NCBI GenBank assembly: GCA_947044405.1
Contig: CAMRHE010000504.1
Span: 607,001-671,000, forward strand
Direction: 5' to 3'
From: Leptodactylus fallax
Lineage: Eukaryota > Chordata > Amphibia > Anura > Leptodactylidae
Length of the DNA: 64,000 nt
Both the position numbers and the translations under genes were made by a program. Position 1 is the first letter of the stretch, and each line of letters begins with the position of its first letter. Below are positions 36,820-50,479 of this stretch, piece after piece. The notes below the pieces were generated by a model. That model was not told the origin of the DNA. It did not search any database and saw only the letters and a list, made by a program, of their open reading frames with translations.

Positions 36820-37690
36820 GGACAGTATGACAGTATTCAGTTCTATCAGGACATAGTATGGTACTATTCAACTCTGTGGAGACTCAGTATGGTATCATTC
36901 AGCTCTATGTGGGCACACTATGGCACTATTAAGAATTTTATGGACAGAGTGTGGTATTATTCAACCCTATGGGGGCACAGTATAGCGCTATTCATCTATA
37001 CTGGTGACAGTATTTCACTATTCAGCACTTTATGGACATAGTATGGTACTATTTAGCTCTATTGGGGTACAGTATGGTACTATTTAGCTGTATGAGGGCA
37101 CAGTATAGCACTATTCATCTCTATTCAGACAGAGTATGGAAGAATACAGCTCTATTGGGGCATAGTAAGGCACTATTCACTCATTTTTGGCATAGTATGG
37201 TACTATTTAGCTTTATGGGAGCACAGTATTGTACAATTTAGCTGTGTGGGGGCACGGTATAGCACTATTCAGCTCTAGGTGTACGGTGTGTGGCAGTATT
37301 CAGCTCTAAGGGGACAGTGTATGGCAGTATTCAGCTGTAGGTGGACAGTGTATGGCGGTATTCTGCTCTTTGAGGACACACTATGGTACTATTTAGCTGT
37401 ATGGGGGCATAGTATAGCACTATTTAGCTCTAGGTGTACGGTGTGTGGCAGTATTCAGCTCTATGGGGACAGAGTATGGCAGTATTTAGCTGTAGGTGGA
37501 CAGTGTATGGCGGTATTCTGCTCTTTGAGGACACACTATGGTACTATTTAGCTGTATGGGGGCATAGTATAGCACTATTTAGCTCTAGGTGGACAGTGTA
37601 TGGCAGTATTTAGCTTTATATGGACAGTATATAGCAGTATTCTGCTCTAAGTGGGCACAGTATGGTACTATTTTGAACTGTTTGTCACTA
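36820..37690. repeat. Degenerate ~30-bp minisatellite (acagtatggtactattcag)
   Basis: About 27 units of roughly 30-34 bp of the form ggcacagtatggtactattc agctctatggg. A longer ~190-bp segment (gtgtacggtgtgtggcag... to ...tagcactatttagctctagg) recurs at 37265 and 37430, showing a secondary duplication. Confidence 0.88.
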
Positions 37691-39010
37691 TGTGAGTATT
37701 GCGTGCACTATGTTCAGTATGTGGACAGTGAATGGTACTAACTACAGGTAGGTACTGACTGGACAATATATGGACCTTCAGTAGGAACTAGATGGTAGTT
37801 TCCAGCATTATGTGCATACCATATAGCACTATATCGATTTGCGAATTAACACTATTATAGCAGTAAATATTGCATTAATATGGGAGTTAATAGGAAAGAG
37901 TTAGTGCCTGTAAAAAAAGGTGCATGATACAATACGGCCATAGGATGATATGCATATGGAGCACTATACGCCTTCCCTAATTTTACATGCAACCCCCTCT
38001 CCACTGTGAGATTCCCTGGCCCCCAGTAACAACATTTCCACTATATCGGTATTATTTATGGTGCAGTCACCATCCAACGGCACTATATAAAAAAATCAGC
38101 GCCTCCGAGCACAATCCTTTAACAGCTGCCTGTATAGGCCATTAAGGGGTTAAACAGCTGCCAATGAGAGCATTGTGTTTCTTTGGCCTGTGGATGTGAC
38201 ACAGGCAGTGAATGGAGAGAACAAAAGCTGGAGGGTTGCAGACAATCACCGCGTATCCGGGCGGCTGGCAGGCTTGTACGCTGGCACGGAGGCCTCCTGC
38301 CCGCATTCATTTGGGATTCTGTGCTGCAATTTCAAGCTCATTTTCTTTTTCTTGTTTTAAGCTCAAAACCTGACAGAGCATGGCCGCCGCTGACAGCAAG
38401 CAAAACACAAAAAATTAAAGTCTTAAAAAAATCCATAGCGATATTAGAGGCTTTCAGCTATCCAGTGAGAGTTACCCATCCGGACCCCTCCCTGGTGATT
38501 AGACTGAACCATGTAATGTACTGCAGAGGGCGAGACCGGTAAATTGTGACCATAGGGCGGGGCGTAGAGGTCAGGGAATCTCTGTATCTCCCTGTGAGCC
38601 ACCATCCACCTGCACCCCCGGAAGGACAAGTCATCTATGCTGAGTACTGGAAGACGCCGGTCTGTATGGACAACCTTCTTCTACCAAGGGCTTGTAGCTC
38701 AGGTCACTGTTACAGTATGGGCTCTACATTGTAGCTATTTGTAATGGTTGTTTGCATGACACCTTATATTCCTGCACCGGTAAATATGGATGCCACAGAA
38801 CAAGAACTAAAGGAGTCATAAAACCTGCAGTGCTGTATATTTAGGTATTGTAAGCCATGTTCAGCCCTCCCATGCCCCCTTGGGTTCTGCTCATTCCTAA
38901 ACATGTCCCTTTGTGCCCCCATACAGTATAATGCTCCTTTAGTGGGCCAACATTGCGCCGTGCCCCTTATGTGGTTCCATAGTATTCTGCCCCACTTAGT
39001 GTGGCCACCA
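37691..39010. other. Intergenic sequence, no gene recognised
   Basis: No gene recognised. Short frames at 38.1-38.7 kb overlap on both strands with no domain signature. Confidence 0.4.
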
Positions 39011-39018
39011 CAGTGTAT

Positions 39019-39019
39019 G

Positions 39020-39054
<35 letters not shown>
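39019..39054. repeat. (TA)n microsatellite
   Basis: About 18 TA dinucleotides in a row. Confidence 0.97.
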
Positions 39055-39058
<4 letters not shown>

Positions 39059-39276
39059 TTCTCATTGCAGCCCACCCTTCATTGCAGTCCCTACAATATA
39101 TATAATGTCCTCTCCCGATACCCCCACAGAAAAATGCAAAAAATAACCCTAAAAAAACTAAATGAAAGTAATTCTTACCTTGCCTATTTCCCCCACAGTG
39201 CACTCTGGGAGTAGCTGGCATGATGTAATGACATCACTCTGTTGCCCCTGCCTGCTTCTAAAGTGCCAGGAGCAGA

Positions 39277-39865
39277 GACAGACCCCAGAGTATAATGATC
39301 GGAGACCCAGGGGAGGATACAAACATAAAAAACTTAGTTACTTACCTCTCCCTGGCTCCAGCGCACTCCCCGCTACTTTTGGACCTCTTCAGTTTTGGAC
39401 CAGATGTCACGTGAGCCAGGCCGGCGTCGTGACGCATAATGACGTCGGCCTGGCCCACGGTGACATCCGGGACATCACCAAGGAGGCCCGAAGCCTGCCG
39501 GAGCGCAGGAGAGGTAAGTAACAGTGTTTTTTATGTTCCCTCACCTCCCCTGGGTTTCTGATAATTATATTCTGGGGTCTGAGAAGACCCCAGAATATAA
39601 TGATAGCAGTGTTTGTGGGGTTCGTGAGCCCGCGGCCTTACTTACCAATCTCTGCTCCTGCTCACATCCACCTCCACAGAATGGGAAGCGCAGGTGGCCG
39701 TGAGCAGGATCAAGGGATCGGTAAGTAAATAGGGCCCGTTATCTGCTGGGGTTAAACCAGCAGGTAACGGCCTATTAAAAAAAAAACCAGGGGCCTGCTG
39801 GGCCCCCTAATGTCCCGGGCCGTGTGGCAGCCGCTCCCGCTGCTACCCCCGTATTTACGCCACTG
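39277..39865 (-). mobile_element. hAT-like element, copy 3, inverted and truncated
   Basis: The right end, on the minus strand, reads CAGTGGCGTAAATACGG followed by gtagc and ggctgccaca as in copies 1 and 2. Similarity continues leftward through the ggggtct/agacccc hairpin and the gaggtaagtaacagtg arms to about 39277, where it stops. The portion with the 31-bp minisatellite and the second terminus is absent. About 150-190 bp near 39640-39795 are not in the other copies and are themselves foldback (ctgctcacggcc / aggagcagagattgg region). Confidence 0.75.
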
Positions 39866-40025
39866 GATGGAGCTGTAGTACCCTGAGACCACCACTATAC
39901 ATTGGATGGGATGAAGTACTCTGGGATCACCACTATACAGTAGATAGGCTACAGTATTCTGGGACCACCACTATACATTGGATGGAGCTGTAGTACCCTG
40001 GGATCACCACTATACAGTGGACAGT
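39866..40025. repeat. ~59-bp tandem repeat, about 2.7 units
   Basis: Units of the form ggatggagctgtagtaccct gggatcaccactatacatt. It lies directly against the hAT end. Confidence 0.8.
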
Positions 40026-40099
40026 CTGAGATACTATATTATCAGCATGAAAGGCACCTGGAGTCTGGACAATTACTAGACATGCATATAGATGCTTGA

Positions 40100-41503
40100 C
40101 ATGGGTACAATTACTAGACATGAGTACAGTGGTTAGACATGAGTACAGGTACTAGACATGCGTGCAGGTACTAGACATGAGTACAGGTACTAGACATGAG
40201 TACAGGTACTAGACGTGTGTGCAGGTACTAGACATGAGTACAGGTACTAGCCATGACTGCAGGTACTAGACATGAGTACAGGTACTAGACATGAGTACAG
40301 GTACTAGACATGAGTGCAGGTACTAGCCATGAGTACAGGTACTAGACATGAGTGCAGGTACTAGACATGTGTACAGGTACTAGACATGAGTACAGGTGCT
40401 AGCCATGTGTGCAGGTACTAGACATGAGTACAGGTACTAGCCATGAGTGCAGGTACTAGACATGAGTACAGGTACTAGACATGAGTACAGGTACTAGACA
40501 TGAGTACAGGTACTAGCCATGAGTGCAGGTACTAGACATGAGTACAGGTACAAATAGACATGAGTGCAGGTACTAGACATGAGTGCAGGTACTAGACATG
40601 AGTGAAATTACTAGACATGAGTACAGGTACTAGACATGAGTGCAGGTACTAGACATGAGTGCAGGTACTAGACATGAGTGCAGGTACTAGACATGAGTAC
40701 AGGTACTAGACATGAGTACAGGTACTAGACATGACTACAGGTACTAGACATGAGTGCAGGTACTAGACATGAGTACAGGTACTAGACATGAGTGCAGGTA
40801 CTAGACATGGGTACAGGTACTAGACATGAGTGCAGGTACTAGACATGAGTACAGGTACTAGCCATGAGTGCAGGTACTAGACATGAGTACAGGTACTAGA
40901 CATGAGTGCAGGTACTAGACATGAGTACAGGTACTAGCCATGAGTGCAGGTACTAGACATGAGTGCAGGTACTAGACATGAGTACAGGTACTAGACATGA
41001 GTACAGTTGCTAGACGTGTGTACAGGTACTAGACATGAGTGCAGGTACTAGACATGAGTGAAATTAGTAGACATGAGTACAGGTACTAGGCATGAGTTCA
41101 GGTACTAGACATGAGTGCAGGTACTAGATATGAGTGCAGGTACTAGATATGAGTACAGGTACTAGACATATGCTCCAGTACTAGACATTGGTACAGGTAC
41201 TAGACATGAGTGAAATTAGTAGACATGAGTACAGGTACTAAACATGAGTACAGGTACTAGACATGAGTGCAGGTACTAGACATGGGTACAGGTACTAGAC
41301 ATGAGTACAGTTGCTAGACGTGTGTACAGGTACTAGACATGAGTGCAGGTACTAGACATGAGTGCAGGTACTAGACATGAGTGAAATTAGTAGACATGAG
41401 TACAGGTACTAGACATGAGTGCAGGTACTAGACATGAGTACAGGTACTAGATATGAGTACAGGTACTAGACATATGCTACAGTACTAGACATTGGTACAG
41501 GTG
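40100..41503. repeat. 19-bp minisatellite (tactagacatgagtacagg)
   Basis: About 70 units of 19 bp, mostly two variants differing at one base (gagtACagg versus gagtGCagg), with rarer ccatgag, gtgtgt and gaaattag variants. A block with gttgctagacgtgtgtac and gtgaaattagtagac recurs near 41005, 41205 and 41305, suggesting larger duplications. Confidence 0.96.
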
Positions 41504-42776
41504 CTCCTCTATGTAATTTTAAATGATTTGCCTAATCACTGCAAGATACCTCTTGTCCACAGAATAGGGGCAACTTGCTGATCACTTTAAAAGGAGCATC
41601 TGTGAGACATTCATTTTAATGAGACAGTCGGAGATAGCCGAAACACTGCACTCTGGACTCCCAAGGTCCCAATAAATTGAGTGGGGAGGCACCTACTGTC
41701 AGCAAAACACCCCCGTTCTCATGGATGGTGACAATCCCAGTGATGAGACCCCACCAATCATCAAGTTACCCCGTATTCTGTGAATAGGGTGAACTTGCTG
41801 TGACCAGACAACCCCATTAAGGGACAACCCAAGGTCAAGAATTACAACTCTCTCCCCAGTAAAGCTAATAAACTTGTAGCAGATTTATTATTTGTGTCTT
41901 TCTTAATTAAACCAAGAAAAAGTTAAGAAAAGTTCTTAAAAACAAAACTCATAAATATATATAAAAAATACATAAAAATACAATTACAACAACACTTAAG
42001 AATAAACGGAACCAGCAGAAATAAACAAGGGTTAACTAAATCTGCGATTCCCAGCCAAATGGCGCAGCAGAATAATTCCTCGCCTCCTGGGATCCGTCCC
42101 TCGCTAATCCCGGTGACCACTGTCACCTTCTTACGCCAGTGGCCGGGCCTGTCTTATTAAGTTCTTAATGTTCCTCCTAATTCCTTTTCGAATAATTACC
42201 GTTTTTTGGACTTTTATGAAATTATGTTTTTTTCTATATATATGGTTTTTTTTTAATAAGCTCCTTAAAAGCGGCGTCTCATTAGCATAATCTTCCTCCC
42301 GTTCAGACGCTTCTAATTAAAATCATTCATCTGTGCTCGGCCGCCTCCTTCCTCCTTCTCTTGCTTTTCATTCCGGAATCTTGCTGGAGTCTTTGTGGAG
42401 ATCACAGAGCGTCTTTTCTCCCACCACATAAATAAAGGTGTGTGATTTCTTCTGCCCGCGCCGCCTTTCATGTCTGTCTGCGTGCCACAAAGTTTCTTTA
42501 CAGAAACTCAATTAAGAATTCTGTCCTCAAATAAAAAAAAAAAAAAGACTAAATAATCAAATAAATAGAAACGTCTCTTCTGTCTCTTCTGCTGATCCGC
42601 AGCTAAATATAACATCAAACATGGAAGCTTTATGGTAGAAAAATCTATTTAAATATGGAAACACAAAGTTTACTGGAAAGTCACTGAGAAATCTGGAGAC
42701 GGCAATTATTCCTGTAATCTGCTATTTAGTAGTTCAGAAGATTCACAGATGAAAAAGGAAAAGAAATATAACAGTA
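41504..42776. other. Intergenic; homeodomain-motif-rich segment
   Basis: No gene. About 42130-42460 is rich in TAATTA/ATTAGCAT-like motifs and is not obviously repetitive, so it is a weak candidate for conserved regulatory DNA. Confidence 0.3.
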
Positions 42777-42800
42777 TCTATCTCATATCTATCTATCTCA

Positions 42801-42837
<37 letters not shown>

Positions 42838-42998
42838 CATATCTATCTATCTATCTATCTCATATCTATCTCATATCTATCTATCTCATATCTATCTATC
42901 TATCTTCTTCTTCTCACTATCTATCTTCTATCTATCTCATATCTATTATCTCATATCTATCTATCTATCTCATATCTATCTATCTCATATCTATCTTC

Positions 42999-43067
<69 letters not shown>

Positions 43068-43191
43068 CATATCTATTTATCTCATATCTATCTATCTATC
43101 TCATATCTATCTATCTTCTATCTATCTCATATCTACCTATCTCTATATATCTATCTCATATCTATCTATCTATCTTATCTATCTATCTATC

Positions 43192-43230
<39 letters not shown>

Positions 43231-43401
43231 CATATCTATCTATCTATCTCATATCTATCTATCTATCTATCTATCTCTATCTATCCATCTCATATCTATC
43301 TATCTCATCTATCTCATATCTATCTATCTCATATCTATCTATCTCTATATCTATCTATCTCATATCTATTTATCTCATATCTATCTATCTCTATCTATCT
43401 C

Positions 43402-43433
<32 letters not shown>

Positions 43434-44153
43434 CTCTATCTATCTATCTCTATCTATCTATCTATCATCTATCTATCTATATATCTCTTATCTATCTATC
43501 TCATATCTATCTATCTTCTATCTATCTCATATTTATATATCTCTATCTATCTATCTCATATCTATCCATCTCATATCTATCTATCTCCTATCTATCTATC
43601 TCATATCTATCTATCTTCTATCTATCTCATATCTACCTATCTCATATCTATCTATCTCATATCTATCTATCTATCCATATCTATCTCCTATCTATCTATC
43701 TCTCTATTTATCTATCTCTTATCTACCTATCTATTTATCTCATATCTATCTATCTATCAATTTATCTATCTATCTCATATCTATCTATCTCATATCTATC
43801 TATCTATCTATCTATCTATCTCATATCTACCTATCTATCTATCTATCTATCTCATATCTATCTATCTATCTCATATCTATCTATCTATCTTCTTATCTAT
43901 CTATCTATCTATCTATCTCATATCTATCTATCTATCGCATATCTATCTATCTCATATCTATCTATCTCATATCTATCTATCTATCTCATATCTATCTATC
44001 TATCTCATATCTATCTATCTATCTATCTATCTCATATCTATCTATCTATCTATCTCATATCTATCTATCTATCTCATATCTATCTATCTATCTATATATC
44101 TATCTATCTCATATCTATCTATCTATCTATCTCATATCTATCTATCTATCTCA

Positions 44154-44221
<68 letters not shown>

Positions 44222-44262
44222 CATCTCATCTATCTATCTATCTATCTATCTATCTATTATTC
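42777..44262 (+). repeat. (TATC)n microsatellite with TCATA interruptions
   Basis: About 1.5 kb of TATC with frequent tatctcatatctatc interruptions. The 505-codon plus-strand frame is a Ser-Ile-Tyr-Leu periodic translation and not a gene. The reverse complement of the same compound repeat lies at 63160-63890. Confidence 0.97.
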
Positions 44263-44660
44263 CTGACCTGTATATTAATGCACTATATACTCCTGTATTT
44301 CACTACTGTATCAGATACTTCCAGGGTGAGCGCTGCAGATGATGTATTGACCTGCAGCAGATAGAATTTTCTCTACATAGTGCTTACACTTTACACACAT
44401 GTAATTACCCGTCAGATAAAACTGCAGTTTTTCACCTTTTTGGTAAATTAAACTGGATTTGCTGTGATGCAGTGTAGCAGAAGACATGAGCGGAGGAGCC
44501 TGTTATTGTCTTGTCTTCTACCTGTCATAGGAACAAGCTCAGAGAATGGGGAAGGAATGAAATATGACGTGAGGCTAACTGCTCTGAAACCAATCCCAGC
44601 TTGTGGGAGGACTACTGTACCCAGAAAGTACTGCACCCGTGCCCCCATGACAATACTTCC
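44263..44660. other. Spacer between TATC array and 48-bp array
   Basis: About 400 bp of unique-looking sequence. No gene recognised. Confidence 0.4.
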
Positions 44661-44661
44661 T

Positions 44662-46845
44662 GCCCTGTATGCTGGTATTATTTGGCACTGTATGCTGGTA
44701 TTATTTGGGCACTGTATGGCAGTATTATTGAGGGCTCTGTATGTTGATATTATTTGGCAGTGTATGATGGTATTATTTAGACACTGTATGTTGGTATTAT
44801 TTGGGCACTGTATGGTAGTATTATTGAGGGCTCTGTATGTTTGTATTATTTGGGCACTGGTAGTATTATTGAGGGCTCTGTATGTTGGTATTATTTGGGC
44901 ACTGTATGGTAGTATTATAGAGGGCTCTGTATGCTGGTATTATTTGTGCACTGTATAGTAGCATTATAGAGGGCTCTGTATGCTGGTATTATTTGTGCAC
45001 TGTATAGTAGTATTATAGAGGGCACTGTATGCTGGTATTATTTGTGCACTGTATAGTAGTATTATAGAGGGCACTGTATGCTGGTATTATTTGTGCACTG
45101 TATAGTAGTATTATAGAGGGCTCTGTATGCTGGTATTATTTGTGCACTGTATAGTAGTATTATAGAGGGCTCTGTATGCTGGTATTATTTGTGCACTGTA
45201 TAGTAGTATTATAGAGGGCTCGTAGGTATTATATGTGCACTGTATATTAGTATTATAGAGGGCTCTGTATGCTGGTATTATTTGTGCACTGTATGGTAGT
45301 ATTATAGAGGGCTCTGTATGTTGATATTATTTTGCACTGTATGCTGGTATTATTTGGCACTGTATGGTAATATTATTGAGGGCTCTGTATGTTGATATTA
45401 TTTGGCACTGTATGATGCTATTATTTAGACACTGTATGCTGGTATTATTTGGCAGTGTATGGTAGTATTATTGAGGGCTCTGTATGCTGGTATTATTTGG
45501 GCACTGTATGGTAGTATTATTGAGGGCTCTGTATGTTGGTATTATTTGGGCACTGTATGGTAGTATTATTGAGGGCACTGTATGCTGGTATAATTTGTGC
45601 ACTGTATAGTAGTATTATAGAGGGCTCTGTATGTTGATATTATTTTGCACTGTATGCTGGTATTATTTGGCACTGTATGGTAGTATTATTGAGGGCTCTG
45701 TATGCTGGTATTATTTGGCACTGTATGGTAGTATTATTGAGGGCACTGTATGCTGGTATTATTTGGGCACTGTATGGTAGTATTATAGAGGGCTCTGTAT
45801 GTTGGTATTATTTGGGCACTGTAAGGTAGTATTATTGAGGGCACTGTATGCTGGTATTATTTGGGCACTGTATGGTAGTATTATAGAGGGCACTGTATGC
45901 TGGTATTATTTGTGCACTGTATAGTAGTATTATAGAGGGCTCTGTATGTTGATATTATTTTGCACTGTATGGTAGTATTATTGAGGGCTCTGTATGCTGG
46001 TATTATTTGGCACTGTATGGTAGTATTATTGAGGGCACTGTATGCTGGTATTATTTGGGCACTGTATGGTAGTATTATTGAGGGCTCTGTATATTGGTAT
46101 TATTTGGCTATTTGGCACTGTATGGTAGCATTATTGAGGGCTCTGTATGTTGGTATTATTTGGGCACTGTATGATAGTATTATTGAGGGCGTTGTATGTT
46201 GGTATTATTTGGGCACTGTATGGTAGTATTATTGAGGGCTCTGTATATAGGTATTATTTGGGCACTGTATGGTAGTATTATTGAGGGCTCTGTATATAGG
46301 TATTATTTGTGCACTGTATGGTAGTATTATTGGGCCGGAGTATTATTGAGGGCTCTGTATGTAGGTATTATTTGGGCACTGTATGGTAGAATTATTGAGG
46401 GCTCTGTATGTAGGTATTATTTGGGCACTGTATGGTAGTATTATTGAGGGCACTGTATGTTGGTATTATTTGGCAGTGTATGGTAGTATTATTGAGGGCT
46501 CTGTATGTAGGTATTATTTGGGCACTGTATGGTAGTATTATTGAGGGCTCTGTATGTAGGTATTATTTGGCACTGTATGGTAGTATTATTGAGGGCTCTG
46601 TATGTTGGTATTATTTGGGCACTGTATGGTAGTATTATTGAGGGCACTGTATGTTGGTATTATTTGGCAGTGTATGGTAGTATTATTGAGGGCTCTGTAT
46701 GTTGGTATTATTTGGGCACTGTATGGTAGTATTATTGAGGGCACTGTATGTTGATATTATTTGGCAGTGTATGGAGTATTATTGAGGGCTCTGTATGTTG
46801 GTATTACTTGAGCACTGTATGATGTTATTGGTTGGGCCCTTTATA
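44662..46845 (+). repeat. 48/49-bp dimeric minisatellite (ggtattatttgggcactgta)
   Basis: About 45 units. Each is a dimer of ~24-bp halves, tggtattatttgggcactgta and tggtagtattattgagggct ctgta. Variants group regionally: the ttgtgcactgtatagtag type dominates 44.94-45.3 kb. Plus-strand frames of 60-160 codons are periodic artefacts. Confidence 0.95.
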
Positions 46846-47735
46846 TGAGCCACTCTCCATAGTCAGGTAGTCCAGTATACGGTATGTTTTTTAGGTAAGG
46901 GCCCAGTTCCTTAAGCCACCGCTTGGCCTTAGACGTTCTGAGAGTTATGTCCTTGGGCCAGATGCGTCCTCTGTTCCTCTCTTAGAATCAGTCACTTCAG
47001 GGCTTATTTTAATGACGCTGGAATATTAAAAAGGTCATCGCCACTGATTACAACGATCAGATAGATTGCTGCAACTTTGTGCTCACTGAACCCTCCCTAT
47101 CAAAATGTCAGGAGGACTCGCCTGTAGCCTAAAGACAGAGGAAACAATGGTGGGAAAATCAGCCAAGTTGTGTAATGGAAGGTCAGGAGTCTGGTATACC
47201 TGCAGCTAATACTTGTGAGGCTCCTTTAATAAACATGTATACTAATTACTATGTATTAGACTTGTCACAAGGAGCTTGTAGGACCGTGATGGGATTGCAT
47301 GCAATTAGAATGATGAATGGAGTTCACAGAGCTTTCTGAATGTACAGAAGTAGCAGAGCTGAGTTTGATATTCAGTTATATGGGGGATCCATGACTATAT
47401 AACTCTTATATATGCAATATATATATGTGGATGACAACTTGTATAACAGGATTTGTCATCCACATACAGAGGCTAACCTTAAATACTGTGATATAACATC
47501 CTCACCCTATATAACTAGTCAGGATCGCTATTCAGAGCTCTAGAGAGTTAAAAAAAAAACTTCTGCAAGGTTCTATTTGTTGGTAAAGTGTTCACTGGTT
47601 TATTCGGAGATACTCCTATGGGCATTGTCTAAGTGGTCCCCTGATTATTATCTTATAACCCCTGTGCAGGGATCTGGAGTAGTATATGACAGACCAAGCA
47701 GGACGATACCAAAGGACAGGGAGAGAGGAGAGGTC
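46846..47735. other. Intergenic sequence, no gene recognised
   Basis: No gene recognised. A short inverted pair (gtggatgacaacttg / caggatttgtcatccacat) lies at about 47428-47465. Confidence 0.4.
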
Positions 47736-47739
47736 AGAG

Positions 47740-48165
47740 GACAGTCAGGACAGGTAGTACAAGTTCAGAGTTAGAATCCAGGTAGTGGTCAGGGCAAGTG
47801 GCACAGGTTCAGAGTCGGAGTCTAGACACTAGTTAGGGCAGGAGCACTGGTCAGAGCAGGAGGCTCAGGTTCACAGTCAGAATCAGGCACTGGTCAGGGC
47901 AGGAGGTGCAGGTTCACAGTCAGAATCAGGCACTGGTGAGGGCAGGAGGTGCAGGTTCACAGTCAGAATCAGGAACTGGTCAGGGCAGGAGGTGCAGGTT
48001 CACAGTCAGAATCAGGAACTGGTCAGGGCAGGAGGTGCAGGTTCACAGTCAGAGTCAGGCACTGGTCAGGGCAGGAGGCACAGGTTCGCAGTCAGAATCA
48101 GGCACTAGTCAAGGCAGGAGGTGCAGGTTCACAGTCAGAGTCAGGCATTGGTCAGGGCAGGTTGA
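47740..48165. repeat. 43-bp minisatellite (ggttcacagtcagaatcagg)
   Basis: About nine units of ggtgcaggttcacagtcaga atcaggcactggtcagggca gga. The left units are diverged and the central ones nearly identical. It is less AT-rich than the other arrays in the window. Confidence 0.93.
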
Positions 48166-48169
48166 AGAT

Positions 48170-50335
48170 CAGATAACAGGTAGACAGGCAGAATGACATA
48201 GATGCCTTTGAAGGACATAAAATACAAAGTATCTTATTGCTCAGGCATCCTCCTATAGGGGAAAGTGCCATCATATCCTGGGGTTAGTATGATTGGCTGG
48301 TGACAGGTGACTGTGAATGCTGGAAGCATGCACCAGCAGGAGAAAGGAGACGAGGTCGGGTATGAGAGAACCATGATGGAATGCAGTGGGAAGATAGTTC
48401 TGATTGTTGAGAAGGTAGAGAGTCCGATAGCCTCAGACTACCGGTGTTACAATTACATGAGCTTTACTATCTATGACAGTATAATCTTTGCACTATATGG
48501 CAGTATTACTGTTCTGGCATATATATGTGAGATATAAAATGGTCTTGTCCTGTAAGCCACTCCCATTTTCAGGCCAGTATATAAAATACGAGACTCTCCC
48601 AGTAAACTTGGAACATGTGGCAACTATAGGAGGTAGAAGCAACTTTGCTTGTTAGTCATTGTTACCCAGGGCCAGAATTGTATAACATTTTATGAAACTA
48701 AGACTTGTCATGTTCCAAGAAAACAAACAAAAACAATCCCATACAATTTTTTTCAAAAAAGGATCCTTTAGTCCTTTCCAAAGTGCTAGGAAGTTTGAAG
48801 CTGCGAGAAAAGGGAAAGTTGGAAGCGCTGACCTCACAAAGGGTAATGCACATTATTAATTCACATCAGAATTGTCTTGTAATGAAATTCCCGTCCTCTC
48901 CTCTTGTAACGCCGAAAAACTCGAAGAAATCCAGTAGGACATGACTACAATTACAATGTGATCAAGGCGAGGAAACAAAGTTGGTTGGAGTTGATGAGCG
49001 CTGATTAAAATAAAGCAGCGATTCTGCAACCGACTTAATTAACTCCTGGGGAAAACGGCTTTCTGCCGAAGGAAAAGTGATTGTTGGCGCTGTTAGAGAA
49101 CCGGGCACCATGGGAATTTTTCAAAGTTTTGCTTTAGTTTTTGAAACTGGGGTACAGATGCAGAGTGGACTGTGCCGCGCTCTCCTGGGCTCGCCGCCGA
49201 GATGTTCATATTACCTTTTCTCTTGTCCTGATTTCAAAGACGACAAAACTCGTCTTAACGTCCTCTTTGTAACAAAAATTGCCAGTTACAAGAAGAAAGA
49301 TACAAAATATTGATACAAATTCGACTCCGGCAGTGAGGGAAAAAAATATGGCTGCGGATAATAAGATAGGTACGGGATTAAAAACAACAAAAACAGTGCC
49401 ATGGTTGTCTACAGGTTATGTGTGGTATTGCAGGGCAGACACATTCACTTCTAAGACACTGAGCTGCAATACTAGACATGTCCAATGAACAGAAAGTAGC
49501 CATGTTTTATCTAAAACCCTTTAAGTATGCACCTGATGGCCACCCCTTGTCAGGTGGGGCCCAATGGTTTTAGAAAAAGTTGTAACTAAATGCTCATGGG
49601 TCCTGGTACAACAGCTCAACTTGGGTCCCCTGCGCAAATATACATTTCCCTTTCCTTCTCTATCTGGCCCAGACCACCATGAAGACTTCTCCACATCGTG
49701 TCAGTGCACACAAGCTTCCCATCATCCCTGTCCCCTGTCAGTGCCCCCACAATTCTGCTCCGTTTTCTGACACAGCCTCCCCCACAGTATCCTCCCTTGA
49801 CTAAATGCTGCTAACCAACTTCTTTTTTTGTCATTAAAGGGTTACTTTTCTCCTTTCTGACAGTGGAAGGCTGTGTATTATAAATCAGGGCAGGGGGAAT
49901 AGATTTATGTGGCACAGACTGCTAGCCATTAAAGGAAATGACAGAGGAGATCAAAGTGTGGTGAGGGTGATTGGAGGGCCCCCTGGCATCTGGGCCCAGT
50001 CACGGAGGTGACCACTGGAACCCCTATAGTTACACCAGTAATCCCTACTGAACACCACCGAAGGCTTGCCCCCAAAAACATGTGACAATAGGTATTACAT
50101 CGGTTTAAGTTTGGCGGTGTTATTTGGTAATCCATCCCTTGGGTTATGTTCTGTAATTCTCCAAGTTGAGTTGAGTTGAATTGTCAGCCCATGGATGACA
50201 GAGGAGGAGTCAATAAGTCAAATTGATTTGCTTAATAACCAAATGATGGGTAAATGGGACAATGATTCTAATTTTAGCAAACTTTGGACTCACTGACCTG
50301 ATATAAGACTCTCATTAGATTAGACTGGCATCTTC
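48170..50335. other. Intergenic sequence with repeat fragments
   Basis: Around 49395-49490 (tgtggtattgcaggg ... gagctgcaatac) is another fragment of the palindromic repeat at 50.3 kb. 48940-49080 is unique-looking with TTAATTAA and GATTAAAAT motifs. No gene recognised. Confidence 0.4.
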
Positions 50336-50337
50336 CA

Positions 50338-50472
50338 CAAACAGCGCCACTTATATTCATAGGCTGTGCCTGGTATTGCACCTCATTCACTATAAAGGGG
50401 CTGAACTACAATACCACACACAGCCCATAGACATATGCCTCGCTGTTCGAAAACCTGATACAACCCCTTTAA
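50338..50472. repeat. Palindromic dispersed repeat (ggtattgca / tgcaatacc type)
   Basis: The arms are aggctgtgcctggtattgca and, inverted, caataccacacacagccca, around tataaaggggctgaacta. It ends in caacccctttaaa, which resembles a T2-MITE terminus. I recall this as a common frog short interspersed repeat; fragments also lie near 36.2 and 49.4 kb. Confidence 0.6.
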
Positions 50473-50479
50473 ATTGGTT

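Noticed and set aside
40100..41503. CRISPR-like array
   Set aside because: Units are head-to-tail with no unique spacers, in vertebrate-type DNA.
42749..44266. 505-codon plus-strand open frame
   Set aside because: Entirely a Ser-Ile-Tyr-Leu periodic translation of the TATC microsatellite.
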